A DNA stretch of 64,000 bases. Source: Candidatus Poseidoniaceae archaeon. Lineage in GTDB: Archaea > Thermoplasmatota > Poseidoniia > Poseidoniales > Poseidoniaceae. Below are positions 35,829-44,620 of this stretch, one piece after another (position 1 is the first letter of the stretch; every line of letters begins with the position of its first letter). A model generated the notes under the pieces. It was given only the letters and a program-made list of their open reading frames with translations, searched no databases and was not told where the DNA came from. The stretch is from positions 325,279 to 389,278 of the forward strand of contig CASIAI010000001.1 of assembly GCA_949372655.1 (NCBI GenBank), given 5' to 3'. Both the position numbers and the translations under genes were made by a program.

Positions 35829-35967
35829 CACTCTCCGTGCCAAGTTTACTTGCACTTTAATTCCTTTGCTCTTAGGTTTAGAACAAAATATCGCGGTAGC
35901 CCCGCAGTAGCGTGATTTGGTTAATTAAAATAAACGCCAAGAGAAAAACGGGAAAAAAAGGTTCAAG

Positions 35968-36639
35968 TTATATTTTTCCAATGAGCCATCTAGGAGAAGG
36001 ACCCCAAGCAATAGCATCAGGACCGTGAACTTTTACTAGTTTTCCTGCAGAGAATAAAGAGTCCAACCAGACCTCTAGAGAAGTACCTTCCCGATTACCT
36101 AGTTTTTTACTTGCAATTTCCTCGATATCTTGGGTCTTTAGAGCCGTTGTACCATACTCCCTAACAACAACTGTCAATAACTCACGAAGCCAAGCTTCCG
36201 CCATAGGATCTACACTCATTGGACCTTGAACCGGCCTTGGTGTATCCATGTTAGAAAAAATTTCCATCAATTCAATTATATCAGGTCGTATTGGCTTCTC
36301 TATCCCTAGCATACGCAATTCCTTACTCAAATCCAATTGGCCTATAGGACGTCTAACAACTGGTATTCTACTTGGGTCGGGAGTTGGACCCATATCAGAA
36401 GGCTTGTCTCCAAGAGGTTCTTCTTCTATCGAAATATTAGCTTTAGACTTGGTCTTAGTAGAACTACTTGGTTTGCTCTCGGTCGAATCTTGCCCATATG
36501 GCATTGTCCAACCCAAACCGGTCAAACCTAACTCGTCTACCTTTCGACTGACCCATTCGGCCTCGCCTCTAAGTAAAATATTGGTATCCTGCTCATCCGA
36601 CCTAAATCGGTATTGAACATAACCTGTTAGACCCGCCAT
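35968..36639 (-). CDS. Unrecognised soluble protein
   Basis: 223 residues without signal peptide. N-terminus GLTGYVQYRFRSDEQDTN, a Ser/Lys/Pro-rich linker around residues 55-95, then a helical C-terminal domain (DIIELMEIFSNMD ... KTQDIEEIASKKLGNREGTSLEVWLDSLFSAGKLVKVHG) that could be winged-helix-like. It precedes the giant surface protein on the same strand. Function not inferable. Confidence 0.55.
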   Translation of the reverse strand: MAGLTGYVQYRFRSDEQDTNILLRGEAEWVSRKVDELGLTGLGWTMPYGQDSTESKPSSSTKTKSKANISIEEEPLGDKPSDMGPTPDPSRIPVVRRPIGQLDLSKELRMLGIEKPIRPDIIELMEIFSNMDTPRPVQGPMSVDPMAEAWLRELLTVVVREYGTTALKTQDIEEIASKKLGNREGTSLEVWLDSLFSAGKLVKVHGPDAIAWGPSPRWLIGKI

Positions 36640-36680
36640 AAAGAGTGGTAAGAACTCTTAAACTTCAAGGTGACGATTCA

Positions 36681-39344
36681 TCACTGGGCAAGTTGCCTTA
36701 GGACTGTGTGGAGGATTCCGCCGTTACGGTAATATTCTACTTCCACTGGAGTGTCCAAGCGTACTTGTGCTTCAAATTGAATTGCCGTTCCGTCGCTGCG
36801 AGTTGCAGTCACAGTAAGCATTTCTAGCGGTTTAACGTCATCATTGACTGGTATCGAAAATAACTCGGTTCCATCTAACTTCAATGATTCATGAGATTCG
36901 CCTTCTTTGAAAGTCATCGGTAGCACTCCCATCCCTACAAGGTTTGAGCGATGTATTCTCTCAAAAGAGGTTGCTATTACCGCCTTTACCCCCAGTAAGT
37001 AAGTACCTTTAGCCGCCCAATCTCTAGACGAACCTGTTCCATATTGGGAGCCTGCTAGAACGACTTTAGCACCAAGATAGGCTTGTGCTGCTTCGTAAAC
37101 TGATGTCACTTCCCCCGTATCTGGATGAATAGCATATCCCCCTTCTGTACCTGGAGCCATCTGATTTCTTATCCTTACATTAGCGAATGTACCCCTCATC
37201 ATGATTTCATGGTTACCTCTTCTACTTCCAAAGGAATTGAAGTCCTCTTTTTCTACACCTCTTTCCACTAACCATCTACCTGCCGGACCATCTTCAGGGA
37301 AAGAACCAGCTGGAGAAATATGGTCTGTTGTAATCGAGTCTCCGAGTTTGAGTAAAACTCTAGCATCAGAAATAGATGAAATCGGGTCAGGATTGGTTGA
37401 AAGTTGAGAGAAAAAGGTAGGTAGGCGGATGTATGTAGAATCGTCTTGCCAAGAATAAAGTGGGCTTGGTTCAGAAGGTATTCCATCCCACCTAGGTTCA
37501 TTCATGGCATCGGAATATCGCTGGATAAACATATCAGGAGTAATCACCGAAAGAGCTTCTTTTATTTCTTCTTCAGATGGCCAAATATCGCTCAACATAA
37601 CAGCAGAACCATCACTCGAGAATCCAAGCGGCTCGTTATCCAAATCGATTTCTAAATTACCTGCTATAGCATAGGCCACAACCAAAGGTGGACTCGCAAG
37701 ATATGATGCCTTCACTTTACTATGAACCCTGCCTTCGAAATTCCTATTACCTGAAATCACTGAGCCTACGATCAAACCTGACTCGTCAATAGCATTGTCA
37801 ATTTCTTCTGGAAGTGGTCCTGAATTCCCTATACAAGTGGTACATCCATAGCCTACAACATTGAAGCCCATCGCATTGAGGTCTTCTTCTAGACCTGTAG
37901 CCTGATAGTATTCAGTCACAACTCGGCTTCCAGGAGCGAGTGAGGTCTTAACCCAAGGCTTCACTGTCAAGCCTTTTGCCCTTGCCTTTCTTGCCAATAA
38001 TCCTGCAGAAAGCATTACTCCGGGGTTTGAAGTATTGGTGCAAGAAGTAATTGCTGCAATTACAACATCACCATGGTTCAAATCATATTTATTTCCATCA
38101 TTCTCGATAATAGCACTATTTGACAAATCTTGCTGCTTCAAGCCGTGGCCTTGATGCCCAAGTGGAGAGGTTAATGAATCGATAAAATGTGATTTCATAT
38201 TCGATAAATCCACTCTATCTTGTGGCCTCTTTGGCCCAGCTAGTGCGGGTTTTACTGTAGATAAGTCCAACTCTAATAATGCAGTATAAGATTTCTCTTC
38301 ATCTTGTGCCGAGTACCAAATTCCTTGGGCCTTACTGTATGCTTCAACCCCTTGAACGTGAGTTTCTTCACGACCAGTCAGCCTTAGGTACTCTAATGTC
38401 CGATCGTCTATAGGGAAGAAACCGCATGTGGCTCCATATTCAGGAGCCATATTGGCAATAGTTGCACGGTCTGCTAAGGATAATGCAATCATCCCTTGAC
38501 CGAAAAATTCTACGAATTTACCTACAACTCCGTGCTCTCTAAGAATTTCAACAATTCTAAGAGTCATATCTGTTGCTGTAACTCCTGGATTTAATTTACC
38601 AACCAGTCTAACACCTACAACATCTGGAGCAAGCATGTAAATCGGCTGTCCAAGCATTACTGCTTCTGCCTCAATACCTCCAACTCCCCAACCTAGTACG
38701 CCCAAACCATTGACCATAGTAGTGTGTGAATCTGTACCGACCAAGGTGTCAGCCAGCCATATTCCACCTTCTTGGCGTGAAACGCTTGCTAAGAATTCTA
38801 AGTTGACTTGGTGTACAATTCCTCTTGAAGGTGGCACTGCTTGAAAATCTTTCAACGATTTTTGACCCCATTTTAGGAATGTATATCTTTCCATATTACG
38901 GTGATATTCAATATCTAAATTCAATTCCAGTGCATCACTATGTGAACCCGATACATCGACTTGTACAGAATGGTCAATTACAAGGTCGACTGGAACTTGT
39001 GGATTTACTTTCTCAGGGTCACCACCCATTTCGACCATAGCATCTCTAAGAGCAGCGAGGTCTACAACCGCTGGTACGCCAGTAAAGTCTTGTAATATCA
39101 CTCTAGATGGTCTAAATGGTATTTCTCCACGCTCACCATCAGGTTGCCAATTAGCAATATTTCGAATGTCTTTTTCACTTACTAAAAATCCGTCATTACC
39201 TCTTAGAGCACCTTCGAGAAGAATTCTAATTGAATAAGGTAGTTTACTTGTATCAATTCCATTTTCATCCAAGCCATCTAAAGAATAATAATGCCCACCA
39301 ACTGATAATTCTCTTTTTGAATTAAAAGGGTCTAATGTCGCCAT
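36681..39344 (-). CDS. acnA: Aconitate hydratase, AcnA/IRP1 type
   Basis: Interconverts citrate and isocitrate in the TCA cycle with a [4Fe-4S] cluster. 887 residues, the usual AcnA length. Cluster Cys residues are in AITSCTNTSNPGVM and GYGCTTCIGNSGPLPEEI. Other signatures: DSHTTMVNGLGVLGWGVGGIEAEAVMLGQP near the N-terminal third, GSRRGNHEIMMRGTFANVRIRN, and QYGTGSSRDWAAKG in the swivel domain. ATG start at the conserved N-terminus. Confidence 0.95.
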   Translation of the reverse strand: MATLDPFNSKRELSVGGHYYSLDGLDENGIDTSKLPYSIRILLEGALRGNDGFLVSEKDIRNIANWQPDGERGEIPFRPSRVILQDFTGVPAVVDLAALRDAMVEMGGDPEKVNPQVPVDLVIDHSVQVDVSGSHSDALELNLDIEYHRNMERYTFLKWGQKSLKDFQAVPPSRGIVHQVNLEFLASVSRQEGGIWLADTLVGTDSHTTMVNGLGVLGWGVGGIEAEAVMLGQPIYMLAPDVVGVRLVGKLNPGVTATDMTLRIVEILREHGVVGKFVEFFGQGMIALSLADRATIANMAPEYGATCGFFPIDDRTLEYLRLTGREETHVQGVEAYSKAQGIWYSAQDEEKSYTALLELDLSTVKPALAGPKRPQDRVDLSNMKSHFIDSLTSPLGHQGHGLKQQDLSNSAIIENDGNKYDLNHGDVVIAAITSCTNTSNPGVMLSAGLLARKARAKGLTVKPWVKTSLAPGSRVVTEYYQATGLEEDLNAMGFNVVGYGCTTCIGNSGPLPEEIDNAIDESGLIVGSVISGNRNFEGRVHSKVKASYLASPPLVVAYAIAGNLEIDLDNEPLGFSSDGSAVMLSDIWPSEEEIKEALSVITPDMFIQRYSDAMNEPRWDGIPSEPSPLYSWQDDSTYIRLPTFFSQLSTNPDPISSISDARVLLKLGDSITTDHISPAGSFPEDGPAGRWLVERGVEKEDFNSFGSRRGNHEIMMRGTFANVRIRNQMAPGTEGGYAIHPDTGEVTSVYEAAQAYLGAKVVLAGSQYGTGSSRDWAAKGTYLLGVKAVIATSFERIHRSNLVGMGVLPMTFKEGESHESLKLDGTELFSIPVNDDVKPLEMLTVTATRSDGTAIQFEAQVRLDTPVEVEYYRNGGILHTVLRQLAQ

Positions 39345-39400
39345 ATCTTAGCCGAGTAGCCGCATGTCTATGAATAAAACCCTTGGGGGCAAATTCATCA

Positions 39401-40449
39401 TTACCAGAATTTCCACCAAGAATCATTTTCCAGATTAGTGGTTACGCTTTCTAGTACAACATCTTGAGGAGTTTTATCATTTTGACAGTTTTGACTGTTA
39501 TCACAGAGTGCGGTTATAGCATCAATATGCTCAAAGCCACTGGTAACTTCACCAAATACTGTGTGAACTCCGTATCTAGATGAGGAGTTCCTGGCGAACC
39601 ATCTTGGCCAACTGCCTCAGGATCTACAATGAAAAATTGTGAACCACCTGTGTGTGGATTATTTGTTTTAGCCATTGAAAGAGCATAAGGAGCATGAGTA
39701 CGACCATTATCTGCTTCATCTGGCACTGTATAGTCTTTCATAAGACAATCACCCGCAGAATCTGCTTCTTGACCATTACAATAGCCAAAGAATTTACCAG
39801 CATGTCCTCCAGAACCATCACCATTCGTGAAATCGCCACCTTGCATCATGAAGTTCGAAATTATACGATGAAATACTGTTCCATCATAATTACCTTCTTC
39901 GGCTAGTATACCAAAATTTTCAACATGCATTGGAGCATCTTCGGAGTATAATTCAACTACAACAGTCCCAGTACTTTGAGTGCCGTCGGTATTGGTCCAT
40001 GACAATTCTAATGTTGCTTCTGTCGCTAAGTCAGAGGTTGTTGTAGAAGCAGCTTTGACTACAAGTAATACTAGAATAATCGACGCAAATAAAGCGATAA
40101 TACCAGCAAAAGTAGGTGTCCCATCATTCACCAATCGAGGAAGTGTTGTTTCCTTGATTCTTTTATCTTGCATCTCATTTAGTATGGAGTTATATGAATT
40201 ATTTGCCTTTTTATCCCTTGGATCTTTCTTGACCGAGTCCCTCAGTAACGAAGCCGCTTTACGATATTCAGACTTTGAAGAACTTGCACTAGCAAGCGAC
40301 CATGTTGCTTCTCCAGCAATTCTAAGAGTGGTAGCATTTTCTCCATCAGGGTCTATGTCACGAAGAATCTTCAGTGAATCTTTTGCATTTCCTTTGGCTA
40401 AGACCTTCTCAGACTTAGTCCAAGCGTCTCTTAATTTTTCATCGGCCAT
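39401..40449 (-). CDS. Membrane-anchored cyclophilin-type peptidyl-prolyl isomerase, frameshifted near the 3' end
   Basis: From the ATG at 40449 (MADEKLRDAWTKSEKVL): a helical TPR-like N-terminus, a membrane helix (TFAGIIALFASIILVLLVVKA, about residues 115-135) and an extracytoplasmic cyclophilin domain (TVFHRIISNFMMQGGDFTNGDGSGG, HAPYALSMAK, GGSQFFIVDP). The track ORF ends at 39514 with an atypical tail. Removing two bases at 39572-39573 restores HLDGVHTVFGEVTSGFEHID and continues to a stop at 39401, giving a normal cyclophilin end. The track's start at 40602 is rejected as it overlaps the divergent promoter. The shift may be sequencing error, recent inactivation, or real. Confidence 0.75.
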
Positions 40450-40601
40450 GACCCTGCGAGTACCAATCCTTTTTTGAGTTTCACTATCTAAAAATGAACT
40501 CAATATTCTAAGAAATGAATCAACATGTTCAAAGAGTGTATGCGAAACGCAAAGAACATAGGGCCGGAATAGACACCAAATAACCCTAGGAGAAAAACAC
40601 A

Positions 40602-42389
40602 ATGGAAGCCATTGCCAATGATTTCACCATCAATATAGCCACAGCAAACGGGACAGGTTCACAATCTGCAAATTTAATTCTACTTCAATCAATATTTGAT
40701 ATGGGAGTACCTGCAAGCGGAAAGAATCTATTTCCTTCAAATATCTCCGGACTACCGACTTGGTATATCGTTAGATTATCAGATATGGGGTATCAAGCAC
40801 CTGGAGATAGAAATCACATCCAAGTTCTTGTCAATCCAGCGACTTGGGACGAAGACTTAGCGTCTTTAGAGCCCGGAAGTGTTGTCATATGGAACGAGAA
40901 TGCGAAGAAAGAGATGACAAGAGAAGATGTAGTTTCTTATCCAATACCTATGTCTGCTTTAGCAAGAAAAATAAATCCTAAAATTGCTAAATTAGTTACA
41001 AATATCATCTATGTTGGCGCATTAGCAGAGGTTCTTGGAATCGATCAAGAGGTTTTAGAAGCCTCGGTAGCTAAACAATTCAAAGGTAAAGATACCGCTA
41101 TTGAACTTAATATTACTGCCCTAGGACTTGGGAGAGATTATTTTCGAGAGAATCTAGAAAAGAAAGACCCTTACACAATAGAAGCACGTGAAAGGAAATC
41201 AAAACAATTCTTTATTGATGGAAATGAAGCAGTTGCTTTAGGTTCGCATTTTGGCGGTGTTCAAATGTTGGCTTGGTACCCAATTACTCCCTCCTCATCA
41301 ATCGCTGAAGGAATTATTGCTTGGAGTCCAAAACTTCGAACTGATGAAGAAGGTTCAACAAACTGTTCTATAATTCAAGCAGAAGACGAACTAGCTGCTG
41401 CTGGAATGGTACTTGGAGCAGGTTGGGCTGGAGGTAGAGGTATGACTGCAACATCCGGACCCGGTATCTCTCTAATGCAAGAATTCATTGGACTAGGGTA
41501 CTTTGCTGAAATCCCATCGGTGTTTTGGGACGTTACTAGAGTTGGACCGTCAACTGGTTTGCCAACTCGTACTCAACAATCAGATATTGCAATGCTCTAT
41601 GAAGGAAGTCATGGAGATACCCAACATATTGTATTGATTCCTGGAACTGTCGAAGAGTGTTTTGAATTTGGTTGGAGAATTTTTGACTATGCTGAAAGAT
41701 ATCAAACACCTGTCTTTGGAATGAGTGACCTTGATTTAGGTATGAATCGTTGGGCCTGTAATGGGTTTGAGTATCCTAGCGAACCGATGGATAGAGGCAA
41801 GGTTGTAAGAGACCAGAAAACTTTTGATGCGTTTGAAGACTTTGGCCGATACCTCGATGTTGATGGTGACGGAATCCCTTACAGAACATTGCCTGGCTCG
41901 GGAATGGCACCTATTCTTTACAGAGGAACTGGCCACAATACAAAAGGGGTTTATTCTGAAAAGCCTGAAGATTATTTGGCCCTCATGACCCGTCTAAAGA
42001 ATAAAATCGAGGGAGCAAGAGATAATCTCCCTGCGCCAATTTTGAGAGAAGAGAAAGAATGCGAAATTGGAATCATATACCTTGGAAGTATGGAAAATAC
42101 AATACAAGAAATCGATGATTTATTGGAAAGTACAGGATTAAAAGTTAGTCAGTGTCGTATTCGAGCACTACCAGCTCACAGCGAAATAGTAAACTTCGTC
42201 GAAAGACATGAGCACACAATTATTCTTGAGATAAATAGAGATGGACAACTATATGGAATACTTCGTAAGGAATTACCAAACAACCTTGTATCTCGTGTTC
42301 ATTCTGTTGCGTACAGTGATGGAATGCCACCACGAGCTAGAATCTATGCAGATAGAATTCTTGCTAAACTAGAGGAGGTGAACCAATGA
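40602..42389 (+). CDS. korA: 2-oxoacid:ferredoxin oxidoreductase, fused gamma-alpha subunit
   Basis: 595 residues. Residues 1-185: gamma domain (NIATANGTGSQSANLILLQSIFDMGVPASG...). Residues 205-595: alpha domain (WYPITPSSSIAEGI, QAEDELAAAGMVLGAGWAGGRGMTATSGPGISLMQEFIGLG, ALPAHSEIVNFVERHEHTIILEIN). With the beta subunit it oxidatively decarboxylates 2-oxoacids to acyl-CoA, reducing ferredoxin. Substrate, 2-oxoglutarate or another 2-oxoacid, is not decided by sequence. AGGAG 8 bases upstream of the ATG; overlaps the next gene by ATGA. Confidence 0.9.
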   Translation: MEAIANDFTINIATANGTGSQSANLILLQSIFDMGVPASGKNLFPSNISGLPTWYIVRLSDMGYQAPGDRNHIQVLVNPATWDEDLASLEPGSVVIWNENAKKEMTREDVVSYPIPMSALARKINPKIAKLVTNIIYVGALAEVLGIDQEVLEASVAKQFKGKDTAIELNITALGLGRDYFRENLEKKDPYTIEARERKSKQFFIDGNEAVALGSHFGGVQMLAWYPITPSSSIAEGIIAWSPKLRTDEEGSTNCSIIQAEDELAAAGMVLGAGWAGGRGMTATSGPGISLMQEFIGLGYFAEIPSVFWDVTRVGPSTGLPTRTQQSDIAMLYEGSHGDTQHIVLIPGTVEECFEFGWRIFDYAERYQTPVFGMSDLDLGMNRWACNGFEYPSEPMDRGKVVRDQKTFDAFEDFGRYLDVDGDGIPYRTLPGSGMAPILYRGTGHNTKGVYSEKPEDYLALMTRLKNKIEGARDNLPAPILREEKECEIGIIYLGSMENTIQEIDDLLESTGLKVSQCRIRALPAHSEIVNFVERHEHTIILEINRDGQLYGILRKELPNNLVSRVHSVAYSDGMPPRARIYADRILAKLEEVNQ

Positions 42390-43441
42390 GCGATAAACCC
42401 GAACGCCCTGCAAGAGCAGTGAAACTCAATGTCATTAATGAACCGAAAGACAGTTACACTGGTGGAAAATCTTCACTCTGCCCTGGTTGTGGTCACGACC
42501 AAGTTTCTAACGTGATAGTAACTGCTGCTTGGGAAAGCGGCATTGAGCCTCACAGAATCGCTAAGATGTCTGGAATTGGTTGCTCTTCGAAAACACCTGC
42601 ATATTACTTAGGGAAGTCACATGGATTCAATACAGTACACGGAAGAATGCCATCGGTAACCACTGGCGCATATGCTGTCAACAAGGATTTACTCTACATT
42701 GGAGTTTCAGGTGATGGAGATTCGGCATCTATAGGAATTGGACAACTTATTCATGCAATTAGAAGAAATATGGATATGGTTTATATTATCGAAAATAATG
42801 GTGTTTATGGATTGACAAAAGGACAATATTCTGCAACTGCAGATATTGGTTCTAAAAAGAAGAAAGGCCCAATCAATAAGACTCAGCCTATCGACCTTTG
42901 TGCTTTGGCAATAAATCTGGGATGTACATTTGTTGCTCGCTCTTTCTCCGGCTCTAAGAAACAATTGAATTCATTGATTAAGGCTGCTATGTCGCATAAA
43001 GGATTTGCACTTATCGATGTAATTAGCCCTTGTGTCACTTTCAATAATAACGATGAATCTATGAAGTCTTATGGATATGTAAAAGAAAATGAGATCACTC
43101 TCCACATGGCTGACTATATACCTCACTTCAACCCAATCACAGAGGTTGAAGTTCCCGAAGGCCATTACCGAGATATCACTTTACATGACGGTTCTACAAT
43201 TAGACTAGAAACCATCTCAGAGGAACATGACCCAGCAGATGCCGTGGCGGCTCTGACGGCTCTTCACAATGCAGAATCTGACGCAAAGCACGTAACTGGG
43301 CTACTGTATTTTGATAATACTAAGGCATCACTAGCAGAAGACCTCGGGTTAATTGAGAAAGCCCTTATCGATGTACCTGATGAAGAATTGAGGCCTAGTC
43401 AAAGCGTATTGGATGAAATAAACTCAGCCTTTATGGGATAA
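42386..43441 (+). CDS. korB: 2-oxoacid:ferredoxin oxidoreductase, beta subunit
   Basis: 351 residues. Thiamine-diphosphate subunit with a Cys cluster motif (SLCPGCGHDQVS, KMSGIGCSS), HGRMPSVTTGAYAVN and the TPP fold GVSGDGDSASIGIGQLIHAIRRN...NNGVYGLTKGQYSAT. A C-terminal 100 residues extend beyond the minimal subunit. Overlaps the alpha gene by ATGA. Together with aconitase and thiolase this points to an acyl-CoA-based heterotrophic metabolism. Confidence 0.9.
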   Translation: MSDKPERPARAVKLNVINEPKDSYTGGKSSLCPGCGHDQVSNVIVTAAWESGIEPHRIAKMSGIGCSSKTPAYYLGKSHGFNTVHGRMPSVTTGAYAVNKDLLYIGVSGDGDSASIGIGQLIHAIRRNMDMVYIIENNGVYGLTKGQYSATADIGSKKKKGPINKTQPIDLCALAINLGCTFVARSFSGSKKQLNSLIKAAMSHKGFALIDVISPCVTFNNNDESMKSYGYVKENEITLHMADYIPHFNPITEVEVPEGHYRDITLHDGSTIRLETISEEHDPADAVAALTALHNAESDAKHVTGLLYFDNTKASLAEDLGLIEKALIDVPDEELRPSQSVLDEINSAFMG

Positions 43442-43493
43442 TTACGGGATTTTCACCCAATGTCCAATAAAGGAGAACTGATTCAATTTACCC

Positions 43494-44453
43494 ATGGAGC
43501 CGGGAGTCTTGGCTATTTCTAGCATAAGTGCTGGAAGTTTGGCTTTCGTTCTATATCGATTAGTTAAACGTCGTAATCAAAGATTACTTCGTGAAGCATT
43601 GAGGAAAAAATATGCGCCAGATTTGCCTGTTTTGAAAAATCACGATACTACAACGGTAGTTCATTCGAAAACCAGAGTCTTCCATGAAGGAGATTCCAAA
43701 ATACCACCGGTAATTAGAACAAAGCAGATAGAAGAAATAACTGAGAAGGATTATGGCGAGTGGGAGACTCGAGATAACTCAAGAAATGAGAATATTATTG
43801 AATTAAAATTAATTGATGATGAACTACTCGTCGAACACCCAGGGAGGGGAGACGAATTTGACGAAGATGAACGAGTTATGGAACTCGGAATCAGAGAATC
43901 ATGGATTGAAGAAAACGATGAAGAATTAGAGGAGCATGCTACCTTTGTTGAAAGGGAAATGATTGGTTCAGGGATAATTGTTGAAGATTCTCCACCTGAG
44001 GACGATGACTTAGACCAACGTCTTGAACGTGAGGGTGGAAAAAGTGGTTCGGTTCAAGTCTCGCTTGCTTGGGATGATTATAATGACCTTGATTTGCATC
44101 TATTTTGTCCATCTGGGGAAAGAATATATTTCAATAATAAAAATAGTGAATGTGGAGGCGAATTAGACGTGGACATGAATGTGAAGCCAGTTAGCAAAAC
44201 ACCTGTAGAGAATGTTGTTTGGACTTCTAATCCACCTATTGGCACTTACAAAGTAGGAGTTCATTTCTACAAACATCACAGGAAAAGAAAAACTAAGAGG
44301 TCTTGTAAATTTAGGATAAGGGTTTGTCTTTATGGGAAAATTCAAGAATACTCCGGCATAATAAATTATGGAAAAGCTATGCAAATGGTGACTGGTTTTA
44401 CAATTGGAACTGAAGAAGAAGTGTCTAAAAAATACGAAAGTCACGAATTTTAA
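43494..44453 (+). CDS. Membrane-anchored DUF2135/YfaP-like protein
   Basis: 319 residues. A membrane helix near the N-terminus (GVLAISSISAGSLAFVLYRLV), an acidic linker (about 60-180), then a beta-sandwich with SVQVSLAWDDYNDLDLHLFCPSGERIYF, ECGGELDVDMN and PPIGTYKVGVHFYKHH. This is the D-LDLH..P.G..I...GG.LD.D signature of the DUF2135/YfaP family, thought to bind Ca2+. Its topology is not clear, as the residues just after the helix are strongly basic. Function unknown. Confidence 0.7.
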   Translation: MEPGVLAISSISAGSLAFVLYRLVKRRNQRLLREALRKKYAPDLPVLKNHDTTTVVHSKTRVFHEGDSKIPPVIRTKQIEEITEKDYGEWETRDNSRNENIIELKLIDDELLVEHPGRGDEFDEDERVMELGIRESWIEENDEELEEHATFVEREMIGSGIIVEDSPPEDDDLDQRLEREGGKSGSVQVSLAWDDYNDLDLHLFCPSGERIYFNNKNSECGGELDVDMNVKPVSKTPVENVVWTSNPPIGTYKVGVHFYKHHRKRKTKRSCKFRIRVCLYGKIQEYSGIINYGKAMQMVTGFTIGTEEEVSKKYESHEF

Positions 44454-44454
44454 T

Positions 44455-44480
44455 AGTAGTCCCACTCGGATTTGAACCGA
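44455..44480. repeat. 26-bp direct repeat shared with the tRNA-Gln 3' end, distal copy
   Basis: AGTAGTCCCACTCGGATTTGAACCGA matches 48861-48886 with one mismatch. It is the distal copy of a duplicated tRNA-Gln 3' region, enclosing the 1366-aa surface protein gene. Confidence 0.8.
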
Positions 44481-44524
44481 TCGAGGTGATAACTTCAATT
44501 ATGGGCCGCTAAATTAACAAATCT
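44457..44524 (-). pseudogene. Degenerate tRNA-Gln copy
   Basis: On the minus strand the 3' end (CGGTTCAAATCCGAGTGGGACTA) is almost identical to the tRNA-Gln at 48863, and upstream TTAATTTAGCGGCCCATAATTG aligns with its D-arm at about 19 of 25 bases. The 5' acceptor strand no longer pairs with GGGACT and the anticodon arm cannot form a 5-bp stem with a 7-base loop. I read it as a decayed tRNA copy rather than a functional tRNA. Confidence 0.6.
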
Positions 44525-44620
44525 AGACATCAATGATTTGTTTTCTTCCAATTTAAAGCATTTTTAGCATTAATAATTAGGAACAATTGGTTTATTAGCC
44601 GACGGTTCAAGGGATAGACG

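Noticed and set aside
39514-40602. Cyclophilin start at 40602
   Set aside because: The extra N-terminus lies in the divergent promoter and leader of korA and is not cyclophilin-like; ATG 40449 is preferred.
44457-44524. Functional second tRNA-Gln
   Set aside because: 5' acceptor strand does not pair with the 3' strand and no proper anticodon arm forms, so I call it a pseudogene.
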